Source: Comamonadaceae bacterium
GTDB lineage: Bacteria; Pseudomonadota; Gammaproteobacteria; Burkholderiales; Burkholderiaceae_C
Length of the DNA stretch: 48,861 bases
Reading direction: 5' to 3'
Assembly (NCBI GenBank): GCA_947478725.1
Contig: CANJWZ010000033.1
Location: forward strand, 1 to 48,861
Below are positions 16,402-24,245 of the stretch, one piece after another. Position 1 is the stretch's first letter. Each line of letters begins with the position of its first letter. The notes beneath the pieces are model-generated. The model searched no databases and was not told where the DNA came from. It saw only the letters and a program-made list of their open reading frames with translations. The position numbers and the translations under genes were made by a program.

Positions 16402-17234
16402 AAGGCGATGGCTAATCCAAGATAAAAAGCGATCTCACAAACCTGCTGCGTTGCGCCCAGACAATCGCCGGTAAAGCCTTGCAAGCGGCGCTTGAACAGG
16501 CGGTGCATCCACAGCAGGGCGATCAATGAAAAGCCGCAAGCTACTATCAAATCAGTAGCTTCTTGCATCAGTAAAACAAGGGCTAGAGCCATAAAACACC
16601 ATGAAAAAGCGACCAAAAGGCTGCGCCCGCTGATCGCATCGGCCAGGGGCTTGGATTTGGACCCCGCCACGTCGCCCACATGCGGTAGCCAGGCGATCAG
16701 CAGCAGCGGCAGCGTGCGCGACACCACGTGGCCAGCAAACAGGGCGCTGCACACATACCAGCCCTTGAAGGGCGCGGCATCGAAGCCAACAGGTGCGTCA
16801 TCAACGCTGCCGAGCAGGGCCAGCATGGCGACCTTCGCCAGCAGCGCCAGGCCAAGTGCCATCGCACCGAATGCACCGACGCGCGAATCTTTCATGATGT
16901 CCAGGGCGCGATGCCTGTCATAGCTGCCGCCCAGGCCGTCCGCCACATCGGCCAGCCCGTCTTCGTGAAAGCCGCCGGTCATGAGTACCGTCACCACGGT
17001 TGACAGCACAGCCGCCACCAGCGGCGCAAAAACCGTGTCTGGCAGCAGCGCCAGCAGCAGCGCATAGGCGGCAGCTGCCACAGCGCCCACCAGCATCCCC
17101 ACCGCAGGAAAGTGCCCGGCGCTGGCGCGCAGCATGGCCGGGCTAAAACCGACCCATTCAGCCAGCGCCCCGGTAACGGGGATGCGGGTGAAGAACTGCA
17201 CGGCCAGCAAAAATTCGCGAATGAAGTTGATCAT
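16398..17234 (-). CDS. cobS: Adenosylcobinamide-GDP ribazoletransferase
   Basis: 278 residues from the ATG at 17234, one base after the cobT stop; a longer frame to 17270 would run into cobT. CobS joins adenosylcobinamide-GDP to alpha-ribazole to form adenosylcobalamin in the inner membrane. INFIREFLLAVQFFTRIP is the usual beginning, followed by the acidic motif GGFHEDGLADVADGLGG and DSRVGAFGAMALG; five to seven membrane segments follow. The end overlaps cobC by 4 bases. A stretch at about 216-238 (FMALALVLLMQEATDLIVACG) is encoded by a palindromic repeat (16536-16607) and is an extra piece of membrane segment sequence. Confidence 0.95.
   Translation of the reverse strand: MINFIREFLLAVQFFTRIPVTGALAEWVGFSPAMLRASAGHFPAVGMLVGAVAAAAYALLLALLPDTVFAPLVAAVLSTVVTVLMTGGFHEDGLADVADGLGGSYDRHRALDIMKDSRVGAFGAMALGLALLAKVAMLALLGSVDDAPVGFDAAPFKGWYVCSALFAGHVVSRTLPLLLIAWLPHVGDVAGSKSKPLADAISGRSLLVAFSWCFMALALVLLMQEATDLIVACGFSLIALLWMHRLFKRRLQGFTGDCLGATQQVCEIAFYLGLAIAL
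16536..16607. repeat. Palindromic short repeat inside cobS
   Basis: Begins with AGCTACT-N8-AGTAGCT flanked by GCA/TTGC, then ACAAGGGCTAGAGCCATAAAA, itself containing GGCTAGAGCC. It is translated in frame within cobS. The two-part structure resembles a short repeat I recall from Comamonadaceae genomes; not verified here. Confidence 0.5.
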
Positions 17235-17235
17235 G

Positions 17236-18285
17236 TCAAGCGGCCCTGCCGCTGACGCTGGCCGACTCAAAACTCGCCATCTCGTTCAAAAGCAGCGCCG
17301 CCGACTGCACCAGCGGCCAGGCCAGTAGCGCGCCGGTGCCTTCGCCCAGGCGCAGGTCCAGGTCCAGCAGCGGCCTGGCGGTCAGGTGCGCCAGCAGCAG
17401 GCGGTGGCCGCGCTCTGCCGAGCGGTGACAAAACACCATGTAGTCTTTGACCGCCGGGGCAACAGCACAGGCGACCAGTGCTGCGCTACCGGCAATAAAA
17501 CCATCCACCAGGACCACCCGGCGCTGGCTGGCGGCTTGCAGCATGGCGCCCGTCATCATGGCGATCTCAAACCCGCCCATGGCGGCGAGCGCGTCCAGTG
17601 GCTGGACAGCGTGTTTGTGCCATTGAGCAGCACGCCTTAAGACGCCTTGTTTGTGCGCCAGCTGGGGGTCCGTCAAGCCGGTACCCCGCCCGGTCGCGTC
17701 GTCGATCGACACGCCTGCCAGCCGGTGCAACAGCAGCGCAGCCGGTGCCGTGTTGGCAATGCCCATCTCGCCAAAGGCCACCACGTTGCCGGGCAGGCTG
17801 GTCAGCACGTCGCTGCCCGCTTGCAGGGCGGCATTGAGCTGGTGCGCCGTCATGGCTGGGCCGTGGGCCAGGTTGTGCGTGCCATGCGCGATTTTTCGTT
17901 GGATGAGTTGCGGGTGGTCCGCCAGATCACCGGCCACGCCCGCATCCACCACCTGCAGCGCAAACCCATGCTGGCGCGCCAGCACATTGATGGCGGCACC
18001 ACCGGCCAGCATATTGGCCACCATTTGCAGGGTCACCGCTTGAGGAAAGGCCGACACGCCCTCGCTTGCCACGCCGTGGTCGGCGGCAAACACCACCATC
18101 TGCGGGGCGCTCAAGCGCACGGCTTCGCTGCCCTGAATCAGGCCCAGCTGCAGGGCCAGGCTTTCAAGCTGGCCGAGTGCCCCCAGCGGCTTGGTTTTGT
18201 GGTCAATTTTGTGTTGCAGTCTGGCGGCCAGCCCTGCATCGGCGGTTGGCTCAATCGCTGGCAACAAAAAGGTTTTTTGGGTCAT
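17236..18285 (-). CDS. cobT: Nicotinate-nucleotide-dimethylbenzimidazole phosphoribosyltransferase
   Basis: 349 residues, normal length. CobT activates the lower ligand base of cobalamin to alpha-ribazole 5'-phosphate. Family blocks seen: KTKPLGALGQLESLALQLG near the start, VVFAADHGVASEGVSAFP, the Gly-rich GEMGIANTAPAALL and TGRGTGLTD, GGFEIAMMTGAML, and the C-terminal LRLGEGTGALLAWPLV with the catalytic Glu. It overlaps the upstream CWC gene by 35 bases and cobS starts one base after it. The cluster has cobT, cobS and cobC but no cobU/cobP in the window, suggesting the activating kinase is elsewhere. Confidence 0.97.
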   Translation of the reverse strand: MTQKTFLLPAIEPTADAGLAARLQHKIDHKTKPLGALGQLESLALQLGLIQGSEAVRLSAPQMVVFAADHGVASEGVSAFPQAVTLQMVANMLAGGAAINVLARQHGFALQVVDAGVAGDLADHPQLIQRKIAHGTHNLAHGPAMTAHQLNAALQAGSDVLTSLPGNVVAFGEMGIANTAPAALLLHRLAGVSIDDATGRGTGLTDPQLAHKQGVLRRAAQWHKHAVQPLDALAAMGGFEIAMMTGAMLQAASQRRVVLVDGFIAGSAALVACAVAPAVKDYMVFCHRSAERGHRLLLAHLTARPLLDLDLRLGEGTGALLAWPLVQSAALLLNEMASFESASVSGRAA

Positions 18286-18457
18286 CTGAATCGATCAATT
18301 GTTGAAGACAGGCCGGGCACAGGCAACTGGCTTGTGGCGCGGGGACGGCGATCACGCGCGGCAGGTCAAAGCACCAGCAGGTGGCGTCGCCGCTGACGGC
18401 ACCGCAGCGCATAGCAGCGCCGCACTGCGGGCAGGTCGATGCGTTTGCTGGGGTCAT
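18251..18457 (-). CDS. Cysteine-rich CWC family protein
   Basis: 68 residues with the pattern CPQCGAAMRCGA ... CWCFDLP ... CLCPACLQQLI, matching the Cys-rich CWC family, small presumed metal-binding proteins of unknown role. Seven of the eight cysteines are in C-x2-C or CWC-type arrangements, so zinc binding is likely. It begins 3 bases after the ilvA stop and its last 35 bases overlap cobT in another frame, so it is translationally linked to both. The overlap is real coding on both sides, as both proteins keep their family sequence. Confidence 0.8.
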   Translation of the reverse strand: MTPANASTCPQCGAAMRCGAVSGDATCWCFDLPRVIAVPAPQASCLCPACLQQLIDSDDPKNLFVASD

Positions 18458-18460
18458 GCG

Positions 18461-20002
18461 TTAGCTTTGCAAAAACAGCTGGTATGCCGGATTGCTGGTT
18501 TCTTCCACATGCGGGTAGCCCATGGTGTCGAGAAACGTTTTAAATGCCTTGTTGTCAGCCTTGGGCACCTGCAGGCCGACCAGAATGCGGCCAAAGTCTG
18601 CGCCCTGGTTGCGGTAATGGAACAAGCTGATGTTCCAGCCCGGCTGCATGGCGGCCAAAAACTTCATCAGCGCGCCTGGCCGTTCCGGAAACACAAAGCG
18701 CAGCAGACGCTCATCTTTTGAGAGCGCACTGTGACCGCCCACCATGTGCCTGATGTGTTCTTGGGCTAAATCGTCATGCGTCAGGTCGAGCGCCTTGAAA
18801 CCGTGGCGGGTGAAGTTGGCCGCGATTTTGGCGCTTTCGCCTTTTTGCGTGGTCAGGCCCACAAACACATGCGCCTTGGCGTTGTCGCTGATGCGGTAGT
18901 TGAACTCGGTGACCGAACGCGGGCCGCCGGGCAGCGTGCCAATGACTTCACAAAAGCGCTTGAAGCTGCCGCGCTGTTCAGGAATCGTCACCGCAAACAG
19001 GGCCTCGCGTTCTTCGCCGACGCCAGCCCGCTCGGCCACAAAGCGCAGGCGGTCAAAGTTCATGTTGGCACCGCACAAAACAGCGGCATAGGTTTCGCCC
19101 TTGGTTTTGTGCAGGGCCACGTATTTTTTAATCGCCGCCACGGCCAAGGCACCAGCGGGCTCCACAATGCTGCGGGTGTCGACAAACACGTCTTTGATGG
19201 CTGCGCACACCGCGTCGGTGTCAACGCTGATGAATTCATCGACCAGCGCTTGGCTGATGCGAAAGGTTTCTTCACCGACCAGCTTGACCGCGGTGCCGTC
19301 TGAAAACAAGCCCACATCATGCAGGGCGACGCGCTTTTTCGCGGCCACCGATTGCGTCATCGCGTCGGAGTCATTCATCTGCACGCCAATGACCTTGATG
19401 TCGGGCCGCACGGCCTTGATGTAATTGGCCATGCCCGAGATCAGGCCGCCGCCGCCAATCGCCACAAACACCGCATGCAGCGGGCCGGGGTGCTGGCGCA
19501 GCATTTCCATGGCAATCGTGCCCTGGCCGGCAATCACGTCGGGGTCGTCAAACGGGTGCACAAAGGTCAGGCCGCGTTTTTTCTCAAGTTGCACCGCGTG
19601 CGAGTGGGCATCCGAGTAGCTGTCGCCATGCAGCACCACCTCGCCACCGAGGGCCCTGACGGCGTCTACCTTGAGCTGCGGCGTGGTGGTGGGCATCACG
19701 ATCATGGCACGCGTGCCCAGCTTTTGCGCCGACATGGCCACCCCCTGTGCGTGGTTGCCGGCAGACGCACAAATCACGCCTTTTTTAAGCTGCGCCGCAC
19801 TCAAATGTGCCATTTTGTTATAGGCCCCGCGCAGCTTGAAGCTGAACACCGGCTGCTGGTCTTCACGCTTGAGCAGCACCGTGTTTTTCAGGCGCGCGCT
19901 CAGGTTCTTGGCGACTTCAAGACCGGACTCAACCGCCACGTCATACACCCGTGCAGTGAGGATTTTTTTCAGGTAGTCAGAGGGGTTGAGTGGTTTTGTC
20001 AT
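18461..20002 (-). CDS. ilvA: Threonine ammonia-lyase, biosynthetic
   Basis: 513 residues from the ATG at 20002; the open frame to 20050 begins inside a terminator and is not used. The enzyme deaminates threonine to 2-oxobutanoate, first step of isoleucine synthesis. The PLP motif is FSFKLRGAYNKM (Lys in SFKLRG), with SAGNHAQGVA, the Gly loop AIGGGGLISG, and two C-terminal ACT-like regulatory domains (about 325-410 and 420-513) that bind isoleucine. Full biosynthetic length (about 500-515) agrees. The gene follows a leader with a strong terminator (20038-20068), so attenuation or a separate small RNA is possible. Confidence 0.95.
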   Translation of the reverse strand: MTKPLNPSDYLKKILTARVYDVAVESGLEVAKNLSARLKNTVLLKREDQQPVFSFKLRGAYNKMAHLSAAQLKKGVICASAGNHAQGVAMSAQKLGTRAMIVMPTTTPQLKVDAVRALGGEVVLHGDSYSDAHSHAVQLEKKRGLTFVHPFDDPDVIAGQGTIAMEMLRQHPGPLHAVFVAIGGGGLISGMANYIKAVRPDIKVIGVQMNDSDAMTQSVAAKKRVALHDVGLFSDGTAVKLVGEETFRISQALVDEFISVDTDAVCAAIKDVFVDTRSIVEPAGALAVAAIKKYVALHKTKGETYAAVLCGANMNFDRLRFVAERAGVGEEREALFAVTIPEQRGSFKRFCEVIGTLPGGPRSVTEFNYRISDNAKAHVFVGLTTQKGESAKIAANFTRHGFKALDLTHDDLAQEHIRHMVGGHSALSKDERLLRFVFPERPGALMKFLAAMQPGWNISLFHYRNQGADFGRILVGLQVPKADNKAFKTFLDTMGYPHVEETSNPAYQLFLQS

Positions 20003-20037
20003 GGGTTTTTCGCAAGCCTTCAATGATAAGGCGCAAG

Positions 20038-20068
20038 AAAAAAGGCCCAAACCTTGCGGCTTGGGCCT
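20038..20068 (-). terminator. Rho-independent terminator before ilvA
   Basis: Stem AGGCCCAA / TTGGGCCT with a 10-base loop, followed on the minus strand by six T residues. It lies between the predicted promoter and ilvA, so it would end or attenuate that transcript. Confidence 0.75.
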
Positions 20069-20150
20069 GTAAATCCATCCTTTGAGAAGATGGAGGAGAC
20101 AAACGGTACAGCAGAAATATCTTCAAAATACAATGGATCTCTGCCGAGAC
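20038..20150 (-). ncRNA. Candidate ilvA leader / small RNA
   Basis: Transcript predicted from a promoter at 20157-20186 (TATACT, 18-base spacer, TTGTGC) to a strong terminator at 20038-20068, about 113 nt. A second hairpin, TCCATC-N9-GATGGA at 20074-20094, exposes a pyrimidine-rich loop next to CUCCUCC, an anti-ribosome-site-like motif. It could be a Hfq-dependent small RNA or a transcriptional attenuator of ilvA, which starts 36 bases further on. No leader peptide rich in branched-chain codons is seen, which argues mildly against classic attenuation. Confidence 0.45.
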
Positions 20151-20156
20151 AAGACC

Positions 20157-20186
20157 AGTATAGCGCTGCGATGTTGCGCTGCACAA
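20157..20186 (-). promoter_or_regulatory. Predicted sigma-70 promoter for leader/ilvA
   Basis: On the minus strand TTGTGC (20181-20186) and TATACT (20157-20162) are separated by 18 bases. The -10 box is near consensus. Start site expected near 20150. Confidence 0.5.
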
Positions 20187-20277
20187 TAGCTCTGTCGCGG
20201 AAACTTGACACTTTTAGGCACGACTGCCTGTTTTCTTCCCGTTTTGTGATTTATTTTTTGCATCAAGAAAGCTGTTT

Positions 20278-20736
20278 ATGGAATGTACGGTGAATTGGGC
20301 GGGTCAAGCCCATGCCATGGGCTCCCGCTCGGGCATGACCTTTGTTGCAGAAACCGGCAGCGGCCACACCCTGGTGATGGACGGCGCGCCCGACGAGGTC
20401 AAGCCCGAAAACGGCGGTGCCAACCTGGCCCCGCGCCCCATGGAAACCGTGCTGGCAGGTACCGGCGGCTGCACCGCCTACGACGTGGTGCTGATTTTGA
20501 AGCGCGGCAGGCACGATGTACGGGGCTGTTCGGTCAAATTGACATCCGAACGCGCCCCAACGGACCCCAAGGTGTTCACCAACATCCACATGCATTTCAC
20601 TGTGTCGGGCAAAGGCCTGGCGGCCAGCGCGGTGGAACGCGCGATAGCCATGAGCCACGACAAGTACTGCTCGGCCACCATCATGCTCGGCAAAACAGCT
20701 GAAATCACCACCAGTTTTGAGGTGCTAGAGGCTTAG
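20278..20736 (+). CDS. OsmC family protein
   Basis: 152 residues. OsmC-fold thiol peroxidases reduce organic hydroperoxides with two redox cysteines; here they are in LAGTGGCTAYD (about Cys64) and HDKYCSATIML (about Cys130). ENGGANLAPRPMETVLAG is the usual family block leading into the first Cys. The gene belongs to the broader YhfA-like OsmC group rather than classical OsmC/Ohr, so the substrate is not certain. It diverges from ilvA, and a long inverted repeat fills the gap to coq7 downstream. Confidence 0.9.
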   Translation: MECTVNWAGQAHAMGSRSGMTFVAETGSGHTLVMDGAPDEVKPENGGANLAPRPMETVLAGTGGCTAYDVVLILKRGRHDVRGCSVKLTSERAPTDPKVFTNIHMHFTVSGKGLAASAVERAIAMSHDKYCSATIMLGKTAEITTSFEVLEA

Positions 20737-20877
20737 GGCGCTTCTAGAAATTCAGATTTTCGGGATGAAGTGCAAGGCGCACGGCGCACAGCAACCGGAA
20801 CGTACTTCATGTACGTGAGGATTGCGAGCACCGCGCAACGCAGCAATTCGCCCGAAAAATGAATTTATAAGGCGCCC
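20736..20877. repeat. ~140-base imperfect inverted repeat element
   Basis: Outer ends GGGCGCTT...AAATTCAG.TTTTCGGG and CCCGAAAA.TGAATTT..AAGGCGCCC are inverted copies. The interior has a smaller palindrome, CGTACTTCATGTACG. It fits exactly between the stop codons of OsmC and coq7 and could fold into one long hairpin acting as a bidirectional terminator. The structure looks like a non-autonomous MITE-like element; I recall similar sequences repeated in Burkholderiales but cannot verify. Confidence 0.65.
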
Positions 20878-21495
20878 TTAAATCCGGTGCGCTACTGTCG
20901 TCATCACCTTGGCGGCAGCGCCCATCAGGGCCTTGACGGGGGCTGGCAGTTCCATCGCGCCCGAAGCGCTGGCCTCCTGCGCATGGCGCGCTTCGTCGGT
21001 TTTCATTTGGGCCACGATGGCGCGCGATTCATGGTCGCCCAAAGGCAGGCGTTCCATGTGCTCGGCCAGATGCGCTTCGACCTGGCGCTCCGTCTCGACC
21101 ACAAAGCCCAGGCTGATGTTGTCGCCCAGGCGGCCCGCCAACAGCCCCATGCCAAAGGCCCCGGCGTACCACAAGGGGTTCAGCAGCGAAGGCCGCGCGC
21201 CCAGCTCTTGGAGCCGCTGACGCGTCCAGGCCAGGTGGTCGCTTTCTTCGTGGCTGGCCCGGGCAAACTGCTGGCGCAGCGCAGGGTCATGGGTGCTCAT
21301 GGCCTGGGCCGCATAAAGAGCCTGGGCGCAGACCTCGCCCACATGGTTGACCCGCATCAACGCACCGGCCAAGGCCTTGTCTGCAGCAGACAGCTCGGTG
21401 GCTTGGTCCGCTACGGTCGGGCAGGGCTTGCTGGCGCGGGGCTGGCTGAACAGGGTGCGCAAAGCGACGTCAAAGCTGTTGATAAGGGCGTCCAT
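20878..21495 (-). CDS. coq7: 3-demethoxyubiquinol 3-hydroxylase (Coq7)
   Basis: 205 residues. Coq7 is a di-iron hydroxylase in ubiquinone synthesis. The carboxylate-bridged site is formed by Glu in [40 protein letters not shown] and [12 protein letters not shown] (E-EExxH twice). The [18 protein letters not shown] segment is the membrane-associated hydrophobic helix. Length matches bacterial Coq7 (about 200-210). It is monocistronic here, converging on OsmC across the inverted repeat and diverging from the porin. Confidence 0.95.
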   Translation of the reverse strand: MDALINSFDVALRTLFSQPRASKPCPTVADQATELSAADKALAGALMRVNHVGEVCAQALYAAQAMSTHDPALRQQFARASHEESDHLAWTRQRLQELGARPSLLNPLWYAGAFGMGLLAGRLGDNISLGFVVETERQVEAHLAEHMERLPLGDHESRAIVAQMKTDEARHAQEASASGAMELPAPVKALMGAAAKVMTTVAHRI

Positions 21496-21627
21496 GGGGC
21501 TGATGGTGGTGGGGGGTGGTGGAAAGAGGCTGAAACCGCTGGAAGTCTAATCAATTGGCTTCAAACGGGTTTTGAGGGCCAAAATGTCCCGATATGTGGC
21601 ATGTCGCCCACGGCATGATTTTAATTT

Positions 21628-21643
21628 GTTGCATCGGTGCAAC
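21628..21643. promoter_or_regulatory. Palindrome GTTGCA-N4-TGCAAC in coq7-porin spacer
   Basis: Perfect six-base inverted arms in the divergent control region between coq7 and the porin gene. It is suited to a dimeric regulator; none is encoded nearby. Confidence 0.4.
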
Positions 21644-21789
21644 GGAAACAAGTTTTATGTGGATATCACCTTAAATTTCTTTGCCTAAGCCTGCTGCCTC
21701 TGGTTCAATTACCTCAACTTCCTAAATGGGAGGTTGGCCCGGGGGTCCAAATCCTGGAGCCCTTTGTTTAACCTTGGAGAAATTCTCAA

Positions 21790-23094
21790 ATGAAAAAATC
21801 ACTCATCGCATTGGCAGCCCTGGCTGCTGTAGGCGCTGCTTCAGCACAGTCTTCTGTGACGTTGTACGGCGTGATCGACGTGGGCTACGGCTCACACGTC
21901 ACCACCACCCGTGACAGCACGGGTAGCATCAAGTCTTCGGGCGTGATGGACGGTGCTAACGCTGGTAACCGTGTTGGTTTCCGCGGTACGGAAGACCTCG
22001 GCGGCGGCATGAAAGCCGACTTCGTGATCGAACAAGGCATCGCCATCACCAACCAAGTTAATTTTGCTCAGCGCGCTGGCGCAACGGGCCACCAAATTGA
22101 CGGCTTCGCGGCCACTGCTGCCGCTACCGCCTTGTCCGGCGCTGCTGGTGCTTACGGCACCGGTACCAACCGCCAGTCCTACGTTGGCCTGTCAAGCGGC
22201 ATGGGAGCCCTCAGAATCGGTTACCAGTACACCCATCTGTATGAGCTGGCCACTTTGTCTGGCTACGCAGTTGGCTCTGAAGGCGTTCCCGGTGCTGACA
22301 AGGCTCACTTGCATGGCCAGGCTGGCGTTGGCGGCACCCGTGCCAACCAGATCCAGTACATCAGCCCTGCTTTCAGCGGTTTCACTGTCCGCGCTTCGTA
22401 CGGCTCAGGCACCGGTCGCGAGAACATTGAGTCAACTGCTGTTGGTACCAACGGCTTCACCACTGACACCAACCGCCGCGTGAGTGCGTTGCTGTCATAT
22501 GCAAACGGTCCAGCGTCAGCTTCTGCTGCCTACACCAGCATGCGTATGCTGACAGGTAATGCCAACGCTGCCGGTACGCAGCTAGTCGCTGGTGCGGCTA
22601 CAAGCGTATTTAACGTTGCTGGTGCCGCTGGTACCGTTGCGCAGTCAGGAATCGCCCGCAACGGTAACATCTTCCAGTTGGGCGGTAGCTACGACTTCGG
22701 TGCTGCCAAGCTCGGCGGTACCTACAACCGCGGTAAAAACGGTGGTGCAGCTACCACCGCCACAGTTGGCGTCGCTGGTTTTAGCTCTGACTACAAGGCT
22801 TACCAGATCGGTGTAACTGTTCCGTTTGGCGCCGTGGTTCCTTTCATCGCTTACGGCCGCGCCACGACTGACAGCAACAACCCAGCTGGTGTTGCAGCGG
22901 TTGGTACAGCCGCTGCTACCGCCCGTACTGAAGATTACAGGCAGACTCAAGTCGGTTTGCGTTACAGCCTGAGCAAGCGCACCACGGCTTACGCTTTCTA
23001 CGGTCAAACGATCAACAATGCAGCTGCTATCACTGGCTCTACATCGTTTTACAGGGACAGCAAGACCCTTGTGGGCGTTACCCACTCCTTCTAA
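21790..23094 (+). CDS. Gram-negative porin (Omp32/porin_4 type)
   Basis: 434 residues. The signal peptide MKKSLIALAALAAVGAASAQ ends in an AxA-Q cleavage site, directly followed by SSVTLYGVIDVGYG, the standard start of betaproteobacterial trimeric porins. Alternating polar/aromatic beta strands fill the protein (RVGFRGTEDLGGGMKADFVIEQG; YVGLSSGMGALRIGYQYT), and it ends with the outer-membrane insertion signal, a terminal Phe (GVTHSF). GGAGA precedes the ATG by 9 bases. Codon use is strongly biased (GCT, GGT, AAC), a sign of high expression. A strong terminator follows. Allows diffusion of small, usually anionic, solutes. Confidence 0.95.
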   Translation: MKKSLIALAALAAVGAASAQSSVTLYGVIDVGYGSHVTTTRDSTGSIKSSGVMDGANAGNRVGFRGTEDLGGGMKADFVIEQGIAITNQVNFAQRAGATGHQIDGFAATAAATALSGAAGAYGTGTNRQSYVGLSSGMGALRIGYQYTHLYELATLSGYAVGSEGVPGADKAHLHGQAGVGGTRANQIQYISPAFSGFTVRASYGSGTGRENIESTAVGTNGFTTDTNRRVSALLSYANGPASASAAYTSMRMLTGNANAAGTQLVAGAATSVFNVAGAAGTVAQSGIARNGNIFQLGGSYDFGAAKLGGTYNRGKNGGAATTATVGVAGFSSDYKAYQIGVTVPFGAVVPFIAYGRATTDSNNPAGVAAVGTAAATARTEDYRQTQVGLRYSLSKRTTAYAFYGQTINNAAAITGSTSFYRDSKTLVGVTHSF

Positions 23095-23133
23095 TTCACG
23101 GGCTGGCTAGTCCAGCCTTGAAGCAGAAATCAA

Positions 23134-23164
23134 AAGCCCCGCTGCTTGCAGCGGGGCTTTTTTA
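23134..23164 (+). terminator. Rho-independent terminator of porin gene
   Basis: Perfect 11-base stem AAGCCCCGCTG / CAGCGGGGCTT with loop CTTG, followed by a run of seven T. A smaller hairpin GGCTGG...CCAGCC (23101-23117) precedes it. Its T-tract ends at the likely start codon of the next gene. Confidence 0.9.
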
Positions 23165-23955
23165 TGCCTAAAACCACGATGATCTCTTCACTTGTTCAAT
23201 CTGCTGCTCGTTGGGGTCTTCTTTTGGGCCTGGCCTCGCTGTGCGCCTGTGCATCGCGCAACCCTGAAACTGTCGAACCCCTAGAGGCCTTGAACATGCG
23301 CATCGCGCCCTGGGTTTCGGCCTCTGGCGCTGGCAGCAAGTCTGCGACGTGGTCGCACTTCAAATTACCCGGCAAGCGACCGACCACATTTGAGGTTGTG
23401 CTGGAAGAAAAACGCGTTGCCATTGCCGCTCACGCACAGTCGTCAGCCAGCATGTTGCGCCAGGTGGTGCGGGTCGAAGCCAGTGACTTGGGAAGCGTCA
23501 AGTTTTCGTGGAAGCTGCCCGACCTGATTCAATATGCCGACATGTCGATACGCGAGTTCGACGATTCACCCGTCCGCGTGGTGTTGGCGTTTGACGGTGA
23601 CAGAAGCAAATTTTCAGCCAAAAACGCCATGCTGTCCGAGCTGGCGCAGGTGCTGACTCGCGAGCCGATGCCTTATGCGACATTGATGTATGTCTGGTGC
23701 AACGAATGCGAGCCAGGCAAGGTCATCATGAATCCGCACACCGACCGCATTCGCAAGCTGCCGCTAGAGTCGGGCCCTGGCAAGCTGAACCGGTGGATGG
23801 ACTATGAGCGTACGGTGCGTGCTGATTTCGTCAAAGCCTTTGGAGAAGAACCAGGTGCGTTGACCAGCGTTTCCATCATGACCGACACCGACAACACCAA
23901 AAGCGTGGCACGTGCTTTTTATGGGCCGGTGCAGCTGGCACCCAAAGCCCCCTGA
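23164..23955 (+). CDS. DUF3047 family lipoprotein
   Basis: 263 residues from the ATG at 23164 (ATG at 23179 is equally possible; a TTG at 23146 lies inside the porin terminator and is dismissed). A signal segment ends in a lipobox-like LCAC, so it is likely a lipoprotein. The body matches DUF3047: WSHFKLPGKRPTTFEVV, VEASDLGSVKFSWKLPDLIQYADM, DDSPVRVVLAFDGD, LMYVWCNECEPG, and a C-terminal SIMTDTDNTKSVARAFYGPV. The family is periplasmic or envelope-associated and of unknown function; the fold resembles galactose-binding-like beta sandwiches. No strong ribosome site is seen. It is probably transcribed on its own or by read-through from the porin. Confidence 0.8.
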   Translation: MPKTTMISSLVQSAARWGLLLGLASLCACASRNPETVEPLEALNMRIAPWVSASGAGSKSATWSHFKLPGKRPTTFEVVLEEKRVAIAAHAQSSASMLRQVVRVEASDLGSVKFSWKLPDLIQYADMSIREFDDSPVRVVLAFDGDRSKFSAKNAMLSELAQVLTREPMPYATLMYVWCNECEPGKVIMNPHTDRIRKLPLESGPGKLNRWMDYERTVRADFVKAFGEEPGALTSVSIMTDTDNTKSVARAFYGPVQLAPKAP

Positions 23956-23958
23956 TTT

Positions 23959-23989
23959 TGTATTTTCGATACAATGAATCGATGTATTC
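23959..23989. promoter_or_regulatory. Operator-promoter of relBE pair
   Basis: Two adjacent inverted repeats, TGTAT-N5-ATACA (23959-23973) and GAAT-N6-ATTC (23976-23989), with two further TGTAT copies at 23983 and 23992, and a -10-like TACAAT at 23970-23975. The arrangement suits repression by the RHH antitoxin RelB. Confidence 0.55.
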
Positions 23990-24017
23990 ACTGTATTTTA
24001 TTTGTTTGGGGTAACTG

Positions 24018-24245
24018 ATGGCAACTTCTATTCGACTAGAACCTGCGATTGAGCAGCGGCTCGACAGACTCGCGCAAATGACGGGGCGAACCAAGGCCTA
24101 TTACCTGCGTGAGCTGGTGACGGATGGCTTGGACGATTTAGAGGACTATTACAACGCCGCCGCCACCATGGAGCGAGTTCGTAAAGGCAATGAAGCTACT
24201 TACTCCAGCGCACAAGTGAGGCAACAACTTGGCCTGGAAGATTGA
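24018..24245 (+). CDS. RelB-like antitoxin (ribbon-helix-helix)
   Basis: 75 residues. The N-terminal MATSIRLEPAIEQRLDRLA and TGRTKAYYLRELV form a ribbon-helix-helix DNA-binding domain (about 1-45). The acidic C-terminal part should wrap the toxin. It precedes and overlaps the RelE gene by 17 bases, the normal order. It probably represses its own operon at the inverted repeats 30-60 bases upstream. Confidence 0.88.
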   Translation: MATSIRLEPAIEQRLDRLAQMTGRTKAYYLRELVTDGLDDLEDYYNAAATMERVRKGNEATYSSAQVRQQLGLED

